Assembly: GCA_009733575.1 (NCBI GenBank)
Contig: ML769428.1
Coordinates: 62,001 to 126,000 of the forward strand
From: Gymnopus androsaceus JB14
Lineage: Eukaryota; Basidiomycota; Agaricomycetes; Agaricales; Omphalotaceae
Reading direction: 5' to 3'
Length of the DNA stretch: 64,000 nucleotides
The number at the start of each line of letters is the position of its first letter. Positions within the stretch are counted from its first letter, which is position 1. Shown here piece after piece: positions 23,605 through 34,721 of the stretch. The notes beneath the pieces were generated by a model. It ran no database searches. It saw only the letters and a list, made by a program, of their open reading frames with translations, and was not told the DNA's origin. A program made the translations under genes and the position numbers.

Positions 23605-24590
23605 AGAACAGCAGGGCCTGGATGAAAATGAGGAGAAATCGTTCTTACAGACAGTCAAGGAGGATAGAATTCAAATTCTCTTCATCTCTTCATCAGGATT
23701 CTTCGCAAGAAACGAGCAAAGATGCATCGATTTCAACTGGTAACACATTCTTTTTGTACTGACCTCTGCACCTGGCCATAATGCCAATTCAGTCCCTAAA
23801 CCCAATTCCAGAGCATTCTTCCGTGGCGATCAAGTGCAAGAATATCTGGTATCTCTTCCCTTCAAAATGATTTTCGTTCTGGAGGCGTGTCCGACGAAAT
23901 GAACTATGGCTCCCGACATTGAACGATCATCTTTTTCAGATGATTATCTTCGGCGAGGTAGGTCTGTCTTTTGTCCCCTACAACGATCAATAACCCTCGC
24001 AGGATATCAACACATAGTTTTGCTTCGGTTATGGGTCGACAAGTTTAGGAACTTGGCGAGTAATATTGTTCTTCTCCAGGCTCAAGGTTTGCCTATTCAG
24101 AAATATCCATTTCGAGTCGTCTTTAGCTATCCTGAATCTACCAATCATTTAACAGACAATACTACACCCCCGTCTCCCGTTGGGTCAATGGGCCGATGGC
24201 CCGAGTCAAATTTACTGGTAGAGGAATTTTACTGAAGGTACGATGCCTGAAAATTCCCTGGATGTAAGCGCTGCGCGTTCACATATCCTTTTTCAAAGCC
24301 TAGGACTGGGAATGCAACGATTAAAAATAAGCCATGGTTCAATGACATGCCACACTACCGCTACTAGCTGCGTGTAAGACTACCCACTGATTTGAAAACC
24401 CATGGGTCCAAAACTTGCATCGCCGAACTGAGTAAGCAGGTACTAGCTTTGAGTGCGCATTGACATATTCCTTGCAGCACGTCTATGAAGATGGGTCATC
24501 GCCTCGCCACTGCACCCTGAATAGCACTTTGATAACAGCTAGGATTGTTGACTACACGTGCTCGAAAGTTATACGCCAGGAGCATTCTTC
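23605..24590. other. Intergenic stretch, nothing recognised
   Basis: An open frame at 23906-24235 (plus) has no recognisable domain. No splice-supported gene was found. Confidence 0.4.
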
Positions 24591-24640
24591 ATGTCCCTCT
24601 TCCCCAATGCCCAGAACTTCACTATAAACAACATTACTGT
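24591..24640 (+). repeat. Second copy of the NLR first exon
   Basis: The ATG at 24591 opens MSLFPNAQNFTINNIT, which matches the first exon of the downstream NACHT gene (MSFFPDAQKFTVNN, ATG at 24800) at most positions, and the bases upstream (GCTC, CATTCTTC) are also shared. It is a tandem duplication of the first exon and its leader, about 209 bp apart. Confidence 0.7.
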
Positions 24641-24799
24641 GTGTGAATTATCTGCTATGTGTAAAGCTTTTGCTAATTCTGGCGAAGCTTCTATCAAAAC
24701 ATGACACTGACAGTATAAGTACTCTCTCGTATCATGTTGCAACACGTGAGTTTGAAAGCTTGAAGAATGATAATTGTTGCTACTTGAAGCTCATTCTTC

Positions 24800-27552
24800 A
24801 TGTCCTTCTTTCCTGATGCTCAGAAATTCACTGTAAACAACTCATCATTGATTAATGTTGCAGGGGACTACATTCAGAGGGAAGACAGAGATTATTGTGC
24901 GTAAACTAAGTACTATCTTTTACTTGAACCTCAGGTTGCAACGCTTTTCCCTGTAGACTCTGGTCTTAAAATACTCTACAAAAACGCTGTCCGGGGCGCT
25001 TTTTATAACTCTGAGCAGCGGTTTCCTCCTCCAAACTGCCATCCGGGAACTCGAAATAAGGTTCTTGGAATCCTGAGGAGTTGGATTACCGATGTCACTG
25101 ATTCGACGTCCATTTATTGGCTGCATGGCGCTGCGGGTGTGGGTAAATCCGCGGTGGCTCAGACTATATCAGAAGAGTTTGCAGCTTCTCATCTCGCCGC
25201 TACTTTCTTCTTTGCACGGGCGGATGCTTCGCGGAATAATTTGACTTCATTCTTCGTCACGATTTCCTACCAGCTAGCAACATTGCCGACACTTGGGCCG
25301 TTCCTCAAATACCCCATTGATCATGCTGTGTGCGAGAATCCTAGCATCGTACACGCTATCATAGAAGAACAGTTTCGACATCTCATAGTGCTACCCTGCA
25401 TTTGGTTGACTACAACTTGCAGGCTGACCGCTGAGCAATGGAAGGACCTTCCTCGGTTGATCGTCATTGATGGACTCGATGAATGTATCGATATTGCATC
25501 TCAGGAGCGTTTACTATCCATCATCCGTGAAGCCGAAACTGCAACCCCACCCTTGCCATTCAAGTTCCTCATCTGTAGTCGACCAGAGCCCCGCATCCGG
25601 AATGCTTTCAGACATCAGGATTTTCATTCCATCCTGGACTGTACTGACATTGGTGAATCATTCGAATCTGGGAAGGATATTGCCAATTATCTCAGAGATG
25701 AATTTGATAGAATCCGACGAGAGCATGGACAAAGCATGGCGCATGTAGCAGAAGACTGGCCTGGCATTGGCATTATCCAGCAGCTTGTGCAAAAGGCATG
25801 TGGGCAGTTTATCTATGCTGCGACTATCATCAAGTATGTTGGGGATTATGATGGTCTTCCAGTCGAGCGGCTGGAGATTATTCTAAAAATCACCATGCCT
25901 GATGACTTTGACTCGCCGTATCCTGATCTCGATCTCCTGTATATGCAGATTCTTTCTGTATGCACACAGCGGGAGCTTCTCCTTGATGTCATGGCTCACA
26001 TTTTGAACCCTGCTGGTACATTCTTTGACAACCGTTATGAACAAACACCAGCCTTTGTCCTTGAGGGTCTTTTCTTCCTTCCCAAGGGAAAGGTTTGGGT
26101 ATTGTTATCCCGACTACATTCAGTGTTGTTCATACCAGAGAATGTCCATGATGATATCACAGTGCGACATGCTTCTTTCATTGACTTTCTCACTGATCGA
26201 AAACGGTCAGGGAGCTACTTTATTGACACAAGCAAGGAAGCACGGCATGAGCGGGCTCTGTTTTACTTGCTGAAGATCATTTCCAACTTAACTATCAACA
26301 ACTGGAAGTATCATTTTGAATGGTGAGAGTTTTTTTCTCACTAAAATCTGAACTCAAGTGTATGACAGTGCACAATCAGAATTTGATTGTTATGCATGCA
26401 CTTTCTGGAGTGCTCATTTTCAAAACATTGAAAATTTAGCAGTAGCAGAATCTAACTGCGCTCAACAGTTGACTTTGTGCTACTGAATATCACTTTGCAG
26501 TACAAACTTGACACTAGCTTGAAGCTTGTATTACTACATTCAAAGTGTCTCAATAATTCCAAAGTGTTGTCCAGTGGCTCATGATCGTTGTGTTTCTTGC
26601 AATCGTCATGTTCTCACTGACTTGCTACCCTCAGGCTCTCCGACAAAGTTATAGCCATCTGCCAATTCTTGATATTCTGATCAAGCAGTATGGATTGTTT
26701 GAATTCGGGTTTCGGATCTCAATACCATCTGCTCTCAATACTCAAGTCCTAACGGTGGCAATTTTGGTGCTCAAGACTCATCTTATCTTGTATCGCCAAG
26801 GGGATTGGTATCAAGCTGGGTTAGAAATGACTTGTTCCCTCCTGACCCGCCTCCCAGACTACCCTCGGTGGGGCTTGACTGAAGTCCACAACATCATCTA
26901 CTCTCCCTGGCCAGCACGCCCGCTATTCATTTTTCCCTTGAACATGAATCCACCCCAATTCGATTATGATCTGTGGAATAAATATCCAGACAATTTCACT
27001 ATGATTCCAGTCGATTTCACTGAATGTAACAAGGAAATGGGGTTACACTGTATTCACATTCTCTCGGGAAAGTATCTTCGGGATGTGTTTATCTATGCTC
27101 AGGATCATTGGATTAATCATATTCTGAATGTGCCTCCATCAGATGAGACGTTGCAGGTTTTACTAGACAATGTGACTTTATTAAATAAAGAAGACGCGAG
27201 GAGGGCTCTCAAATGGGCTGAGGTTTGTTGCTTTCCTGGAAACATTAGTCTTACTTATCTGGATTCAATTGAATACCAGGGTGCCGAGGAGTCTCTGGAT
27301 CAACTCGCTCAGCAGTTTATCATACGGATTCGAAGGCACCTGGAGCCTCCGCCTGTAAAGGTCGCAAGCGAGGGGTCTCAGTTTGGATGGGGCGCTGAAA
27401 GCGAATCTGTTAAAGAGAGCAATGAGCGCACATCTCAGCACAAACCTAAACCTAACTCAATCGTGGAGAAGCATACAAAGAGCGTTGACGTTGACGAGCC
27501 ATCTGAGAATAAAGTCAAGCGTCGCTGGACGGAGAAATTTTGTTGTTTTTAA
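24800..27552 (+). CDS. NACHT NTPase (NLR-type) protein
   Basis: This is an agaric NLR-like protein, presumed to act in self/non-self or heterokaryon recognition. The start at 24800 gives the family-type N-terminus MSFFPDAQKFTVNN and INVAGDYIQ. An intron of 60 bp (about 24897-24956) joins it to LKILYKNAVRGAFYNSEQRF and CHPGTR. Walker A follows as GAAGVGKSAVAQT (about 25128-25165), then Walker B-like LIVIDGLDEC and the sensor-like FLICSRPEPRI. A 46-bp intron at about 26324-26369 leads to FDCYACTFWSAHFQNIENLA. A large 3' open frame (26581-27552) continues the helical C-terminal region and ends in a charged, Ser/Lys-rich tail (KVKRRWTEKFCCF). The junction between 26480 and 26640 is unresolved. 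There are no clear WD40 or ankyrin repeats. Confidence 0.8.
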
Positions 27553-28086
27553 ATAATCATAAATATTATGAGTACGCTGCTAGTGCTATCTATTATTTAT
27601 TATGCCTAGTAAGGAGCTCCTACCCCGCCCTTCCTCTGATTTTTGTTCAGCTACGCGATAACAACTTGCACAGCTACTTCAGTGGGATTTCTACTTTGGG
27701 ATCTCTCAAGTTGGCGAGTCGTTGGAAGGTCTTCGCCGACTTTGCTTGTTAGGATTCTCGCTAGAGACGAGGAATGATATAACGTAAGATCTCGCTAACA
27801 GTATTTACTACACTGAGTCCTGACCACATTCGACGACTCGAAACGTACAGCTACTATTACCACGCACAAATCGAACCCCAGAGCAAAGCTAAAGCGTAAG
27901 CTCAGCTGTAAAACTAGGTATCGCCGTTGTGCTATAGTATAACTGTGCGGAGCATTATAGCATTGGCTCGAACCTGGAACCGATGAGGCTGAACCGAGTC
28001 TTGTTGAATCCAAACGAATATTCAGCATATGCGGACTAGTATGATCTAGTACGATTTCTATGTGGATGGTCGGGACCTTATATAAC
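27553..28086. other. Intergenic stretch between convergent genes
   Basis: No supported gene. The NLR gene (plus) and IMP3 (minus) converge here. The region contains only short open frames and probable 3' untranslated sequence. Confidence 0.45.
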
Positions 28087-29081
28087 CTATAGCAAGTCAT
28101 AGTCGTCCAGCTGGGGAAGTGCGTTAGTCAACATTTGGGTCCCCAAAAAAGAATAAAGGAATAAACCACCTCATCGTTATACGACATAATCGTCCTCTTC
28201 AATTTCGACGTGTCAACCCATGTTATAAAGTCTTCCATGCGTCTATGTAATTTCATCAGTACTCGACCTTGGAATAAAAAATTCTCGAGTCGGATCAAAT
28301 CCCTCGATCGAAGAAAACGCTCGTTGGAAGAAATAAAAAAAGACGAACCTAGTAACGAGATACGCTGGATCAGTGATAGTATCAGGACCGACGCGGACGT
28401 GGCCTTGTTCGATGAATTTTGTGGCCTGCAGAGTCCGAGTGCGAGGGAGGAACAGTCGCAAGGTTTGGGATGGAGAAGGATGGGAAAAGTCAGTCAGTGA
28501 ATGGAGGAAGAATAAAAGACACTCACCGCACTAACACTCTCCGCCATTTTACTCATACACATTACCACTGCTAATCTGCGTCGACAAAAGGCAGATACTG
28601 TTACCTGCGAAGGCAGAGTCGAGGAGCTGTCAGTGTCCTTTCATCTGTCCATTGGATAGGGATACAAACCTTCTCAACTACATCACTAACGCGTCCATCC
28701 GAATTAAGAACGCCCATATCAAACAACTTTCCCAACAGTGCCGCTTCCATACGTGCGCGGAAGGGGTCTTGTGCCTGGAAGGAGAGAAATGCGGTGGGCA
28801 TAGGAGCGCAGGGAGCCGCACAGGGTGTTGTATCTGCGTGCCGTGTTAAAAGTATTGAGGAGGCGGGAGTTAAAGAATTACGTACTTGTGATAATCCTCT
28901 CTGTTCTGAACATGGTACCTTCGCATTACTTTGATTTCACGGAGGTTGGCATCTTCTTTCCACTGAAACGATTGGGATTAGTATCATGCATTGAAAAAAA
29001 AAAGTTGAATGCAGGACGTACATTGAGAAAATCAACCTTTTTGAGTAATTTTTGTTCATGATATTTGAGCTTTCGGACCAT
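28087..29081 (-). CDS. IMP3: U3 snoRNP protein IMP3
   Basis: IMP3 is an essential nucleolar S4-domain protein of the small-subunit processome that helps U3 snoRNA pair with pre-rRNA. Seven exons were placed: 29022-29081, 28886-28962, 28670-28833, 28527-28604, 28349-28425, 28170-28242 and 28087-28110. They give [139 protein letters not shown] and LDDYDLL. All junctions agree in phase except that exon 3 is one base too long; one base less at the CC of 28774-28775 restores the frame. The corrected length is 183 residues, the usual size. Because the gene is essential, the break is probably a sequencing error. Confidence 0.95.
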
Positions 29082-29557
29082 CTTGATTCTGAAGCTTTAG
29101 AGGAGGAGATTTGCAGTCCGTTTGGACCGAGCTAGTGTTGACCTTTGGCTTGATTCGATGCGAAAGACGCAAAGAAAATTAAGTACTACGCCATCGGCGC
29201 TTATTATCGCGATGAGCGCTAATAATGACGAGCCAACGCTGAGCGGTATTATTTATCGTTCTTGCATCAACCTCTGATAATTTCCTGGCTAACTCTTGCT
29301 AAGACAGATCAAGTCCTCAAGAAGGAAGAAATTCAGTAACCTTACAGATAAGCCAAGTGGAGGGTCCTGAGGTTGGGTGTATCATGAAAATATCGTCTTA
29401 TTTCCTATTTGGGAATACAATATCATAAATCGCCACCGTGCCATTGTTCGAAGTTCGAGGTAGAAGCATAAATTTAGGCATTGCTTCATCCTTTCCTTTA
29501 CTCCGACCTAGTCCACTCCTTCTACTCAAAGCTGGTCTTTACATCCTCTCCTTCAGC
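29082..29557. promoter_or_regulatory. Divergent intergenic region between IMP3 and a secreted-protein gene
   Basis: This 476-bp region lies between two divergent starts (29081 minus, 29558 plus). An in-frame upstream ATG at 29438 exists, but the internal ATG at 29558 directly precedes the signal peptide. No other coding signal is seen. Confidence 0.4.
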
Positions 29558-30341
29558 ATGATTTCTTGTCTCTCGGCATTTGTATTGATTCTTTTCGCGT
29601 CGGCCTTGCCTGTGCAAGCCGCTCCCATCCGCGCCCCCAACTCTGATAACCCCGATTCGGGCGAGATAACTCTCACACAGCTCGAGGCTATTCTCAATGG
29701 CACCATATGCTCTCCAAACAACTCCCAATTCCTCGACGAATGTCGAACAGCTGCTCAAGCTCTTCCATTTGTCAACAAAGCATTTTCCGACTACAATATC
29801 ACCACTGTAGGCGAAAAGGCTGCTTTACTCAGTCTAATGGCATTTGAATCTGAAGGATTCCAGTTTAACGTTAATCAGTGGGTTTCTTTCCATCATTGGC
29901 GCATTCTCTGAACAAGTATACAACGCGAACAGTTTCCCAAGTCCAGGGACTCCGGGTCAAGGAACGCGGAACCTCATGGAATTCCCTTTCGTGTACCAAT
30001 ATGCTCTCAGCATACCCTTCTTATCCACCCAAATCCTCGCTCTCGCACCCAGTTCTTCCGACTCAGCATCAGCCTCCGTATCCATCTCCCCAACTACCAA
30101 AGATGCCATCCTAGCCCTCGTACTAAACGACGGACTGAGCTTCGCCAGCGCCATGTGGTTTTATACTCAAAGTGGCACCACGAAAACTGGGTGCTTGGAG
30201 ATACCTGGTATGGTACAGGATTTACAGGCGCAGACAGAGAAGGGTTGGGAGAATTACATCACGCAGTGTGTGGGTACTACGGTAACGGAGGGAAGGAGAC
30301 AGTCGTATCTGCAAACGCTGGATATTTTGAACGGTGTATGA
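29558..30341 (+). CDS. Secreted protein of unknown function (about 242 residues)
   Basis: The start at 29558 yields a clear signal peptide (MISCLSAFVLILFASALPVQA). Exons 29558-29877 and 29933-30341 join in frame through a 55-bp intron (GTGGGT to CAG). The mature protein has TLTQLEAILNGTIC, LLSLMAFESEGFQFNVN, PGTPGQGTRNLMEFPFVYQY, DGLSFASAMWFYTQSG and ITQCVGTTVTEGRRQSYL. I recognise this as a widespread but uncharacterised fungal secreted family. The MAFES(E)GF segment resembles the catalytic Glu-Ser context of lysozyme-like folds, which is only a suggestion. The frame is intact, with no anchor signal. Confidence 0.75.
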
Positions 30342-32767
30342 TTTATCCTCATTGCGTTACTACTATGACCAGCCGTGTAATCACCTCTTCTACGCTTTCC
30401 TTAGCACTGATTGCTTGAGTGGAGAGGAACTACTTTTTCTCAGACCAGCTTGGTGACAAGGGTGAGTTGACGACTACAAGCCATCGTTTTACTGAAACAC
30501 GATGTCTCTTTCCGAAGAGTACTTGCGATTTATCTCTAGTTCAGTTACGAAAATAAGGGTATGCTCCGGGTGCAATGTTACTTTCTTCTATTATAGTAAC
30601 CAAGTAAGGAACCCCAGGTACGTCGCGTATTATCACAGTATATGCGTGCCTTGATGTTATTGCTTCAGGAAAAGAACTTAAACTGGCACATTCACACCCC
30701 TAACTCTAAACCAACGAATAACTTAACTATTTAAACAAACATACTTACTTGAATAGACACTGATATCGCATGCATGGATACCCAAGCACACTGTACATCC
30801 CAGATCGAAACGATTGCCTTTTCATTGGGTATATCGTCTTGGTCGACAACCACGAAGAAGGGCGTGGAACTGAAAGCGGAAGGGGATGAAAATGTTCAAG
30901 TACATAGAGAAATGAGTCGGTTTTGGTTACCGAGATCATGCATGGTATAGCGACCGGTATGTTTCGGGGTTGAATTCTATGGATGGTGAGAGATATGAGT
31001 TGGTGGAGAATGCAGACTCTTGACAGTGAGAAAAGCATTCAATCCTCTAATTCCTTTCGTGAATGAACTAAAAGGGGAAGATGGCCTCGGGAACGAACGT
31101 TGAAGATGTTATTTTGCCAATGCAATGGCAAGCTTCCTTGCGACTGCAACATTGAGCCAAGTTCGAATTGGAAAAAATATTATGGTGACTACTGGTATTA
31201 GTTCTGACAGGTTAACGTAGCCGCAAATGGTTTCGACCGTGGAGTAGCTGACTGGCGCCAAGTCATGACTCGTTAAACGCCATGGCAGTACTACGGTAGT
31301 ATCGTGCATAGCACGGACACTGCCAGTAATAGTATCGAACAATCATCTTCTTGCATCTTCATCGGGTGTGTGTGAGAGATCTCTCATTTTTGTGAAATGA
31401 ATTCATACTATGAAAGGATACTAGGGGGGAGTACTATGAAGTCGTACATCCTTCCCGGCCTGTGTCTTGCTGTAGCAATTACTACCCAGCAATCAGTCGA
31501 GAGTAACAGTGTCTTTACACATCCAAGATGGATGCATGGTGTGGGCTGCGACCGTCAACGAATATACACGGCGATAAAAGTTACACTCGCACACGGCACG
31601 CTACTAGCCGGAGGGTCTACTTAGCCTTAGGACGCGTGAACAACCAAAGCGTATTGGAAGGATTGATAAATTCATATATGGATATATTTACTCGGAAATC
31701 TCAATTGGTCACTATACTTCCTTAATTAACTTTTCGAGGGCCATAGCCATGAATTCTAGGAGTAAGGATTTCGAGGTTGCTGCGAGTAAGTATACCCATA
31801 CCCACAGAGTTGTCGAGTTTCGACGTCGAGACTACCGCGAGTATATCTATTCGGAAAGACTGTATGGTAAGGTGAATGATTGACTCTGAATAAAGCTTGG
31901 TTTGACGCGCTTGAGATTGGCATCCGATTAACCATTCCTGAGGCTCCGAGGCATCATTGCGGGAAGTCGGGAGTCTTCGGCTCAAGTTGTCGGCGTTCTG
32001 TCTGCCGAGTATCCAATGGGAATTAAAAGACGCGATTTCTGGGCGGGCGATACTGGAACATCCGGACCTGATTCCATATTGGGTTGAGCATACTACTAAG
32101 TAATACCGGCCCAACTGCAGCCTTCAAGTTCCTCAAATCTGGAGAATTCCGAATTTGGCTTTCTATCTCAAGTGTTTGTACTACTGTCTCAGCTACAGCG
32201 GAGATACTCTCAGAAAGAAAACTGAGAGGAGCTGCACTTGGCTATTTAGCGCCGGTCGCTTTCACAAGGCGCCTTTGCGCCTTCGAATTCCTTTCCTGGC
32301 CATCACTACATCTAATCGTCCATCGAATTAATTACCTTCTATCTCTGGCTCTTCCATATTTCGCCTATTTGCCGTGGGATCTCGATTAACTTCAGGCACA
32401 ACGGTAATCAGTTCTGCGAGCAACAGCCTACCGAAGTCTGACCCGAAAGTGCTCTCAGGCCTTCAAGCGGAAGCGTTTGTTTCAAGATAATTCAAAACAA
32501 AAGATGTCCTTTCTATTGCGACTCTTGAGAAGCGCTCAGAATAACTACGGAGAGCTTCATCAAGGCCCTTCTCTACTCCAACAGTTCTATCGTTGATGCG
32601 TAGTCGTTGGTAAACATTCTCTTCTCTTAATGTCGGCACCGGTTTGACTGTATCTTCCGGTCTCCACTTGCCATTCCCGAGACCAATACTCCCATCTGCT
32701 TGTTTCTCAACCACGGGAATCGTTCATTCTGTTTGTAGTACTGGACCAAAAGGAGCACACTAAAAGG
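30342..32767. other. Intergenic region with a possible coding remnant at about 30760-31060 (-)
   Basis: On the minus strand a stretch around 30765-30870, preceded by a TTTCAG acceptor, reads STPFFVVVDQDDIPNEKAIV and onward, and an upstream piece reads YLSPSIEFNPETYRSLYHA. These look coding, but I could not build a gene or name a family. From about 32080 to 32170 the plus strand matches 37975-38070 upstream of the second peroxidase. No other gene is supported. Confidence 0.3.
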
Positions 32768-32774
32768 TATAAAT
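32768..32774 (+). promoter_or_regulatory. TATA box of manganese peroxidase gene 1
   Basis: TATAAAT lies 87 bp upstream of the start codon, in a block (about 32680-32850) that is nearly identical upstream of the second peroxidase gene. Confidence 0.6.
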
Positions 32775-32854
32775 ACTGTGCAAATCGATGACTGGGACTT
32801 CACCGCTCTTTCCTCTCCTCTGAATTCCCCAGCTTGACTGTTGGTATCTTGACA

Positions 32855-34721
32855 ATGGTGTTCTTCAGCGTTTTTCCCGTCGCTCTCCTCGCTCTGTCTA
32901 CCGTTCATGCTGTCCCCGCTTCTCAAGGTGCGGTCTGCTCCGACGGTACAGCTGTGAGCGACGCCATGTGCTGTGACTTCATTCCTGTATGTTTTTCAAC
33001 TCACGGTCAGCATGGTAATGGCCATAACTGATGACATCGCCTCTCTCCTTAGCTTGCCCAAGCTCTTACCGAGACTCTCTTCGAGAACGAGTGCGGTGAA
33101 ACTGGTAGGTACTAATGGTACAGAGGCATAACTAGCTGCTAATATTTTCCTCAGCCCATGAGGTTCTTCGTCTGAGTTTCCGTACGTGTCATTATAGTCC
33201 TGATCATTATACTTGCTCTAAACTGCTACACTACGACAGATGATGCTATCGCATTCTCTCAGTCCCAGGGACCCTCTGCGTAAGATACCCATGCTTGCTT
33301 CCTCTACGCACCAGGCTGATTCTCATATACCAATAGCGGCGGAGGTGCAGATGGATCGATGCTGGTTTTCCCCAACGTTGAGCCCAATTTCCAAGCCAAC
33401 GCTGGTATCAGCGATAGCGTTGCCGATCTGTCTCCTTTCCTCAGTTCGGGGCAATTCCCTAATATTACTGCGGGAGACATGATCCAGTTCGGGGCTGCTG
33501 TTGCTGTTGGCCTTTGTCCTGTATGTACATATTTCCCTATTTCCCCTGAGATGATCGCGCCTTAATGTTCGGAATTTGTTAAGGGCGCACCTCAACTCGA
33601 GTTCTTGGCTGGACGCCCAAATGCTACCGCTCCTGCTGTCGACGGTTTGATTCCAGAGCCCCAAGACCCGGTAGACATGATATTGGCCCGTATGGCAGAC
33701 GCGGTTAGTTTGATTTTATGCTTCTTCGATTCATGTGCTCACAGTCTATTACAGAATAATTTCACCGCTGAGGATCTTGTTTCGCTCCTCGTATCGGTGA
33801 GTTCCGCTTTTTACTTATCCTGGGTCATTCACTGATATAATTTGATACAACAGCACACAGGTCATTTTTTCCGAACAGCTATTTATTCTTAATCGTCTTA
33901 CATACTCTTTTTTTTCAGTGGCGAGAGCAGATCTCGTAGACCCCACTGTGCCCGCTGCGCCTTTCGATTCAGTGAGTATATTCTTAAACGCCCGTGAAAC
34001 CTTGATTTGACGTCCCGCAGACTCCTTTCACATTTGACACGCAGTTCTTCCTCGAGACTCTCTTGGTCGGTGTTGGCTTCCCTGGAACCGACAGTACGTG
34101 TATTATTTCACGAGCTAATATTCAATATAGAACTAACTGAAACCGCTATAGACAACACTGGCGAAGTGGCTTCCCCACTCCCGTTGACTGTTGGCTCCGA
34201 CTCTGGAGAGCTTCGACTTCAATCCGATTTCCTACTCGCTCGTGACAACCGGACTGCCTGTTTCTGGCAAGGGATGATTAGTATGTGTCATCTTATTTGA
34301 GTAGAAACTTAACTAATCTCTCTTCGTCCATCGGTAGATCAAGAAGAGCTCATGGCTTCTAAATTCCAAGAAGCCATGAGCAGGATGGCAATTATTGGCC
34401 ATAATCGCGAGGATCTGATAGATTGCTCTGCGGTCGTCCCCAAGCCTGTTCCCGCTTTGAACAGGCCTGCGATGTGAGTAGTTGTACTGGAAATATAGAC
34501 TCGCGACCGAGATTAATTGTTTATATACAGGTACCCGGCTACCAAGAGCTTCAAAGACATTCAACAAGCTTGCCCCTCGCCCTTCCCGAGTCTTACCACT
34601 GACTGTAAGTCATAGTCAGTTTTGGTTTGAGACATTTTTCTTGACTAAATGCTTTCTCTTTTTAGCTGGCGCTACGGAAACTGAAATCCCCCATTGCCCT
34701 GACAATGAAACCACTTGTTAG
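32855..34721 (+). CDS. mnp: Manganese peroxidase (class II, short type), copy 1
   Basis: This secreted heme peroxidase oxidises Mn(II) for lignin and litter decay. Fourteen exons (32855-32986, 33053-33104, 33155-33181, 33240-33279, 33337-33520, 33584-33703, 33755-33796, 33854-33860, 33919-33971, 34021-34093, 34152-34280, 34338-34473, 34531-34604, 34666-34721) join in phase to 374 residues. The signal peptide ends about residue 19. Distal Arg67 and His71 lie in [14 protein letters not shown]. Proximal His200 lies in LVSHTVARAD. All three Mn ligands of the family are present (Glu60, Glu64, Asp206). The position of the exposed Trp of lignin/versatile peroxidase is Ser (LVSLLVSH), so a plain MnP is favoured. 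The proximal histidine is on a 7-nt microexon. The gene is intact and forms a tandem pair with 38392-40261. Confidence 0.96.

Noticed and set aside
27530..27552. CaaX prenylation box on the NLR
   Set aside because: The cysteine is not at the fourth position from the end (FCCF), so standard prenylation is not expected.
32855..34721. Versatile or lignin peroxidase assignment
   Set aside because: The position before the proximal-histidine helix that holds the exposed tryptophan in those enzymes is serine here, and all three Mn ligands are present, so a plain manganese peroxidase fits better.
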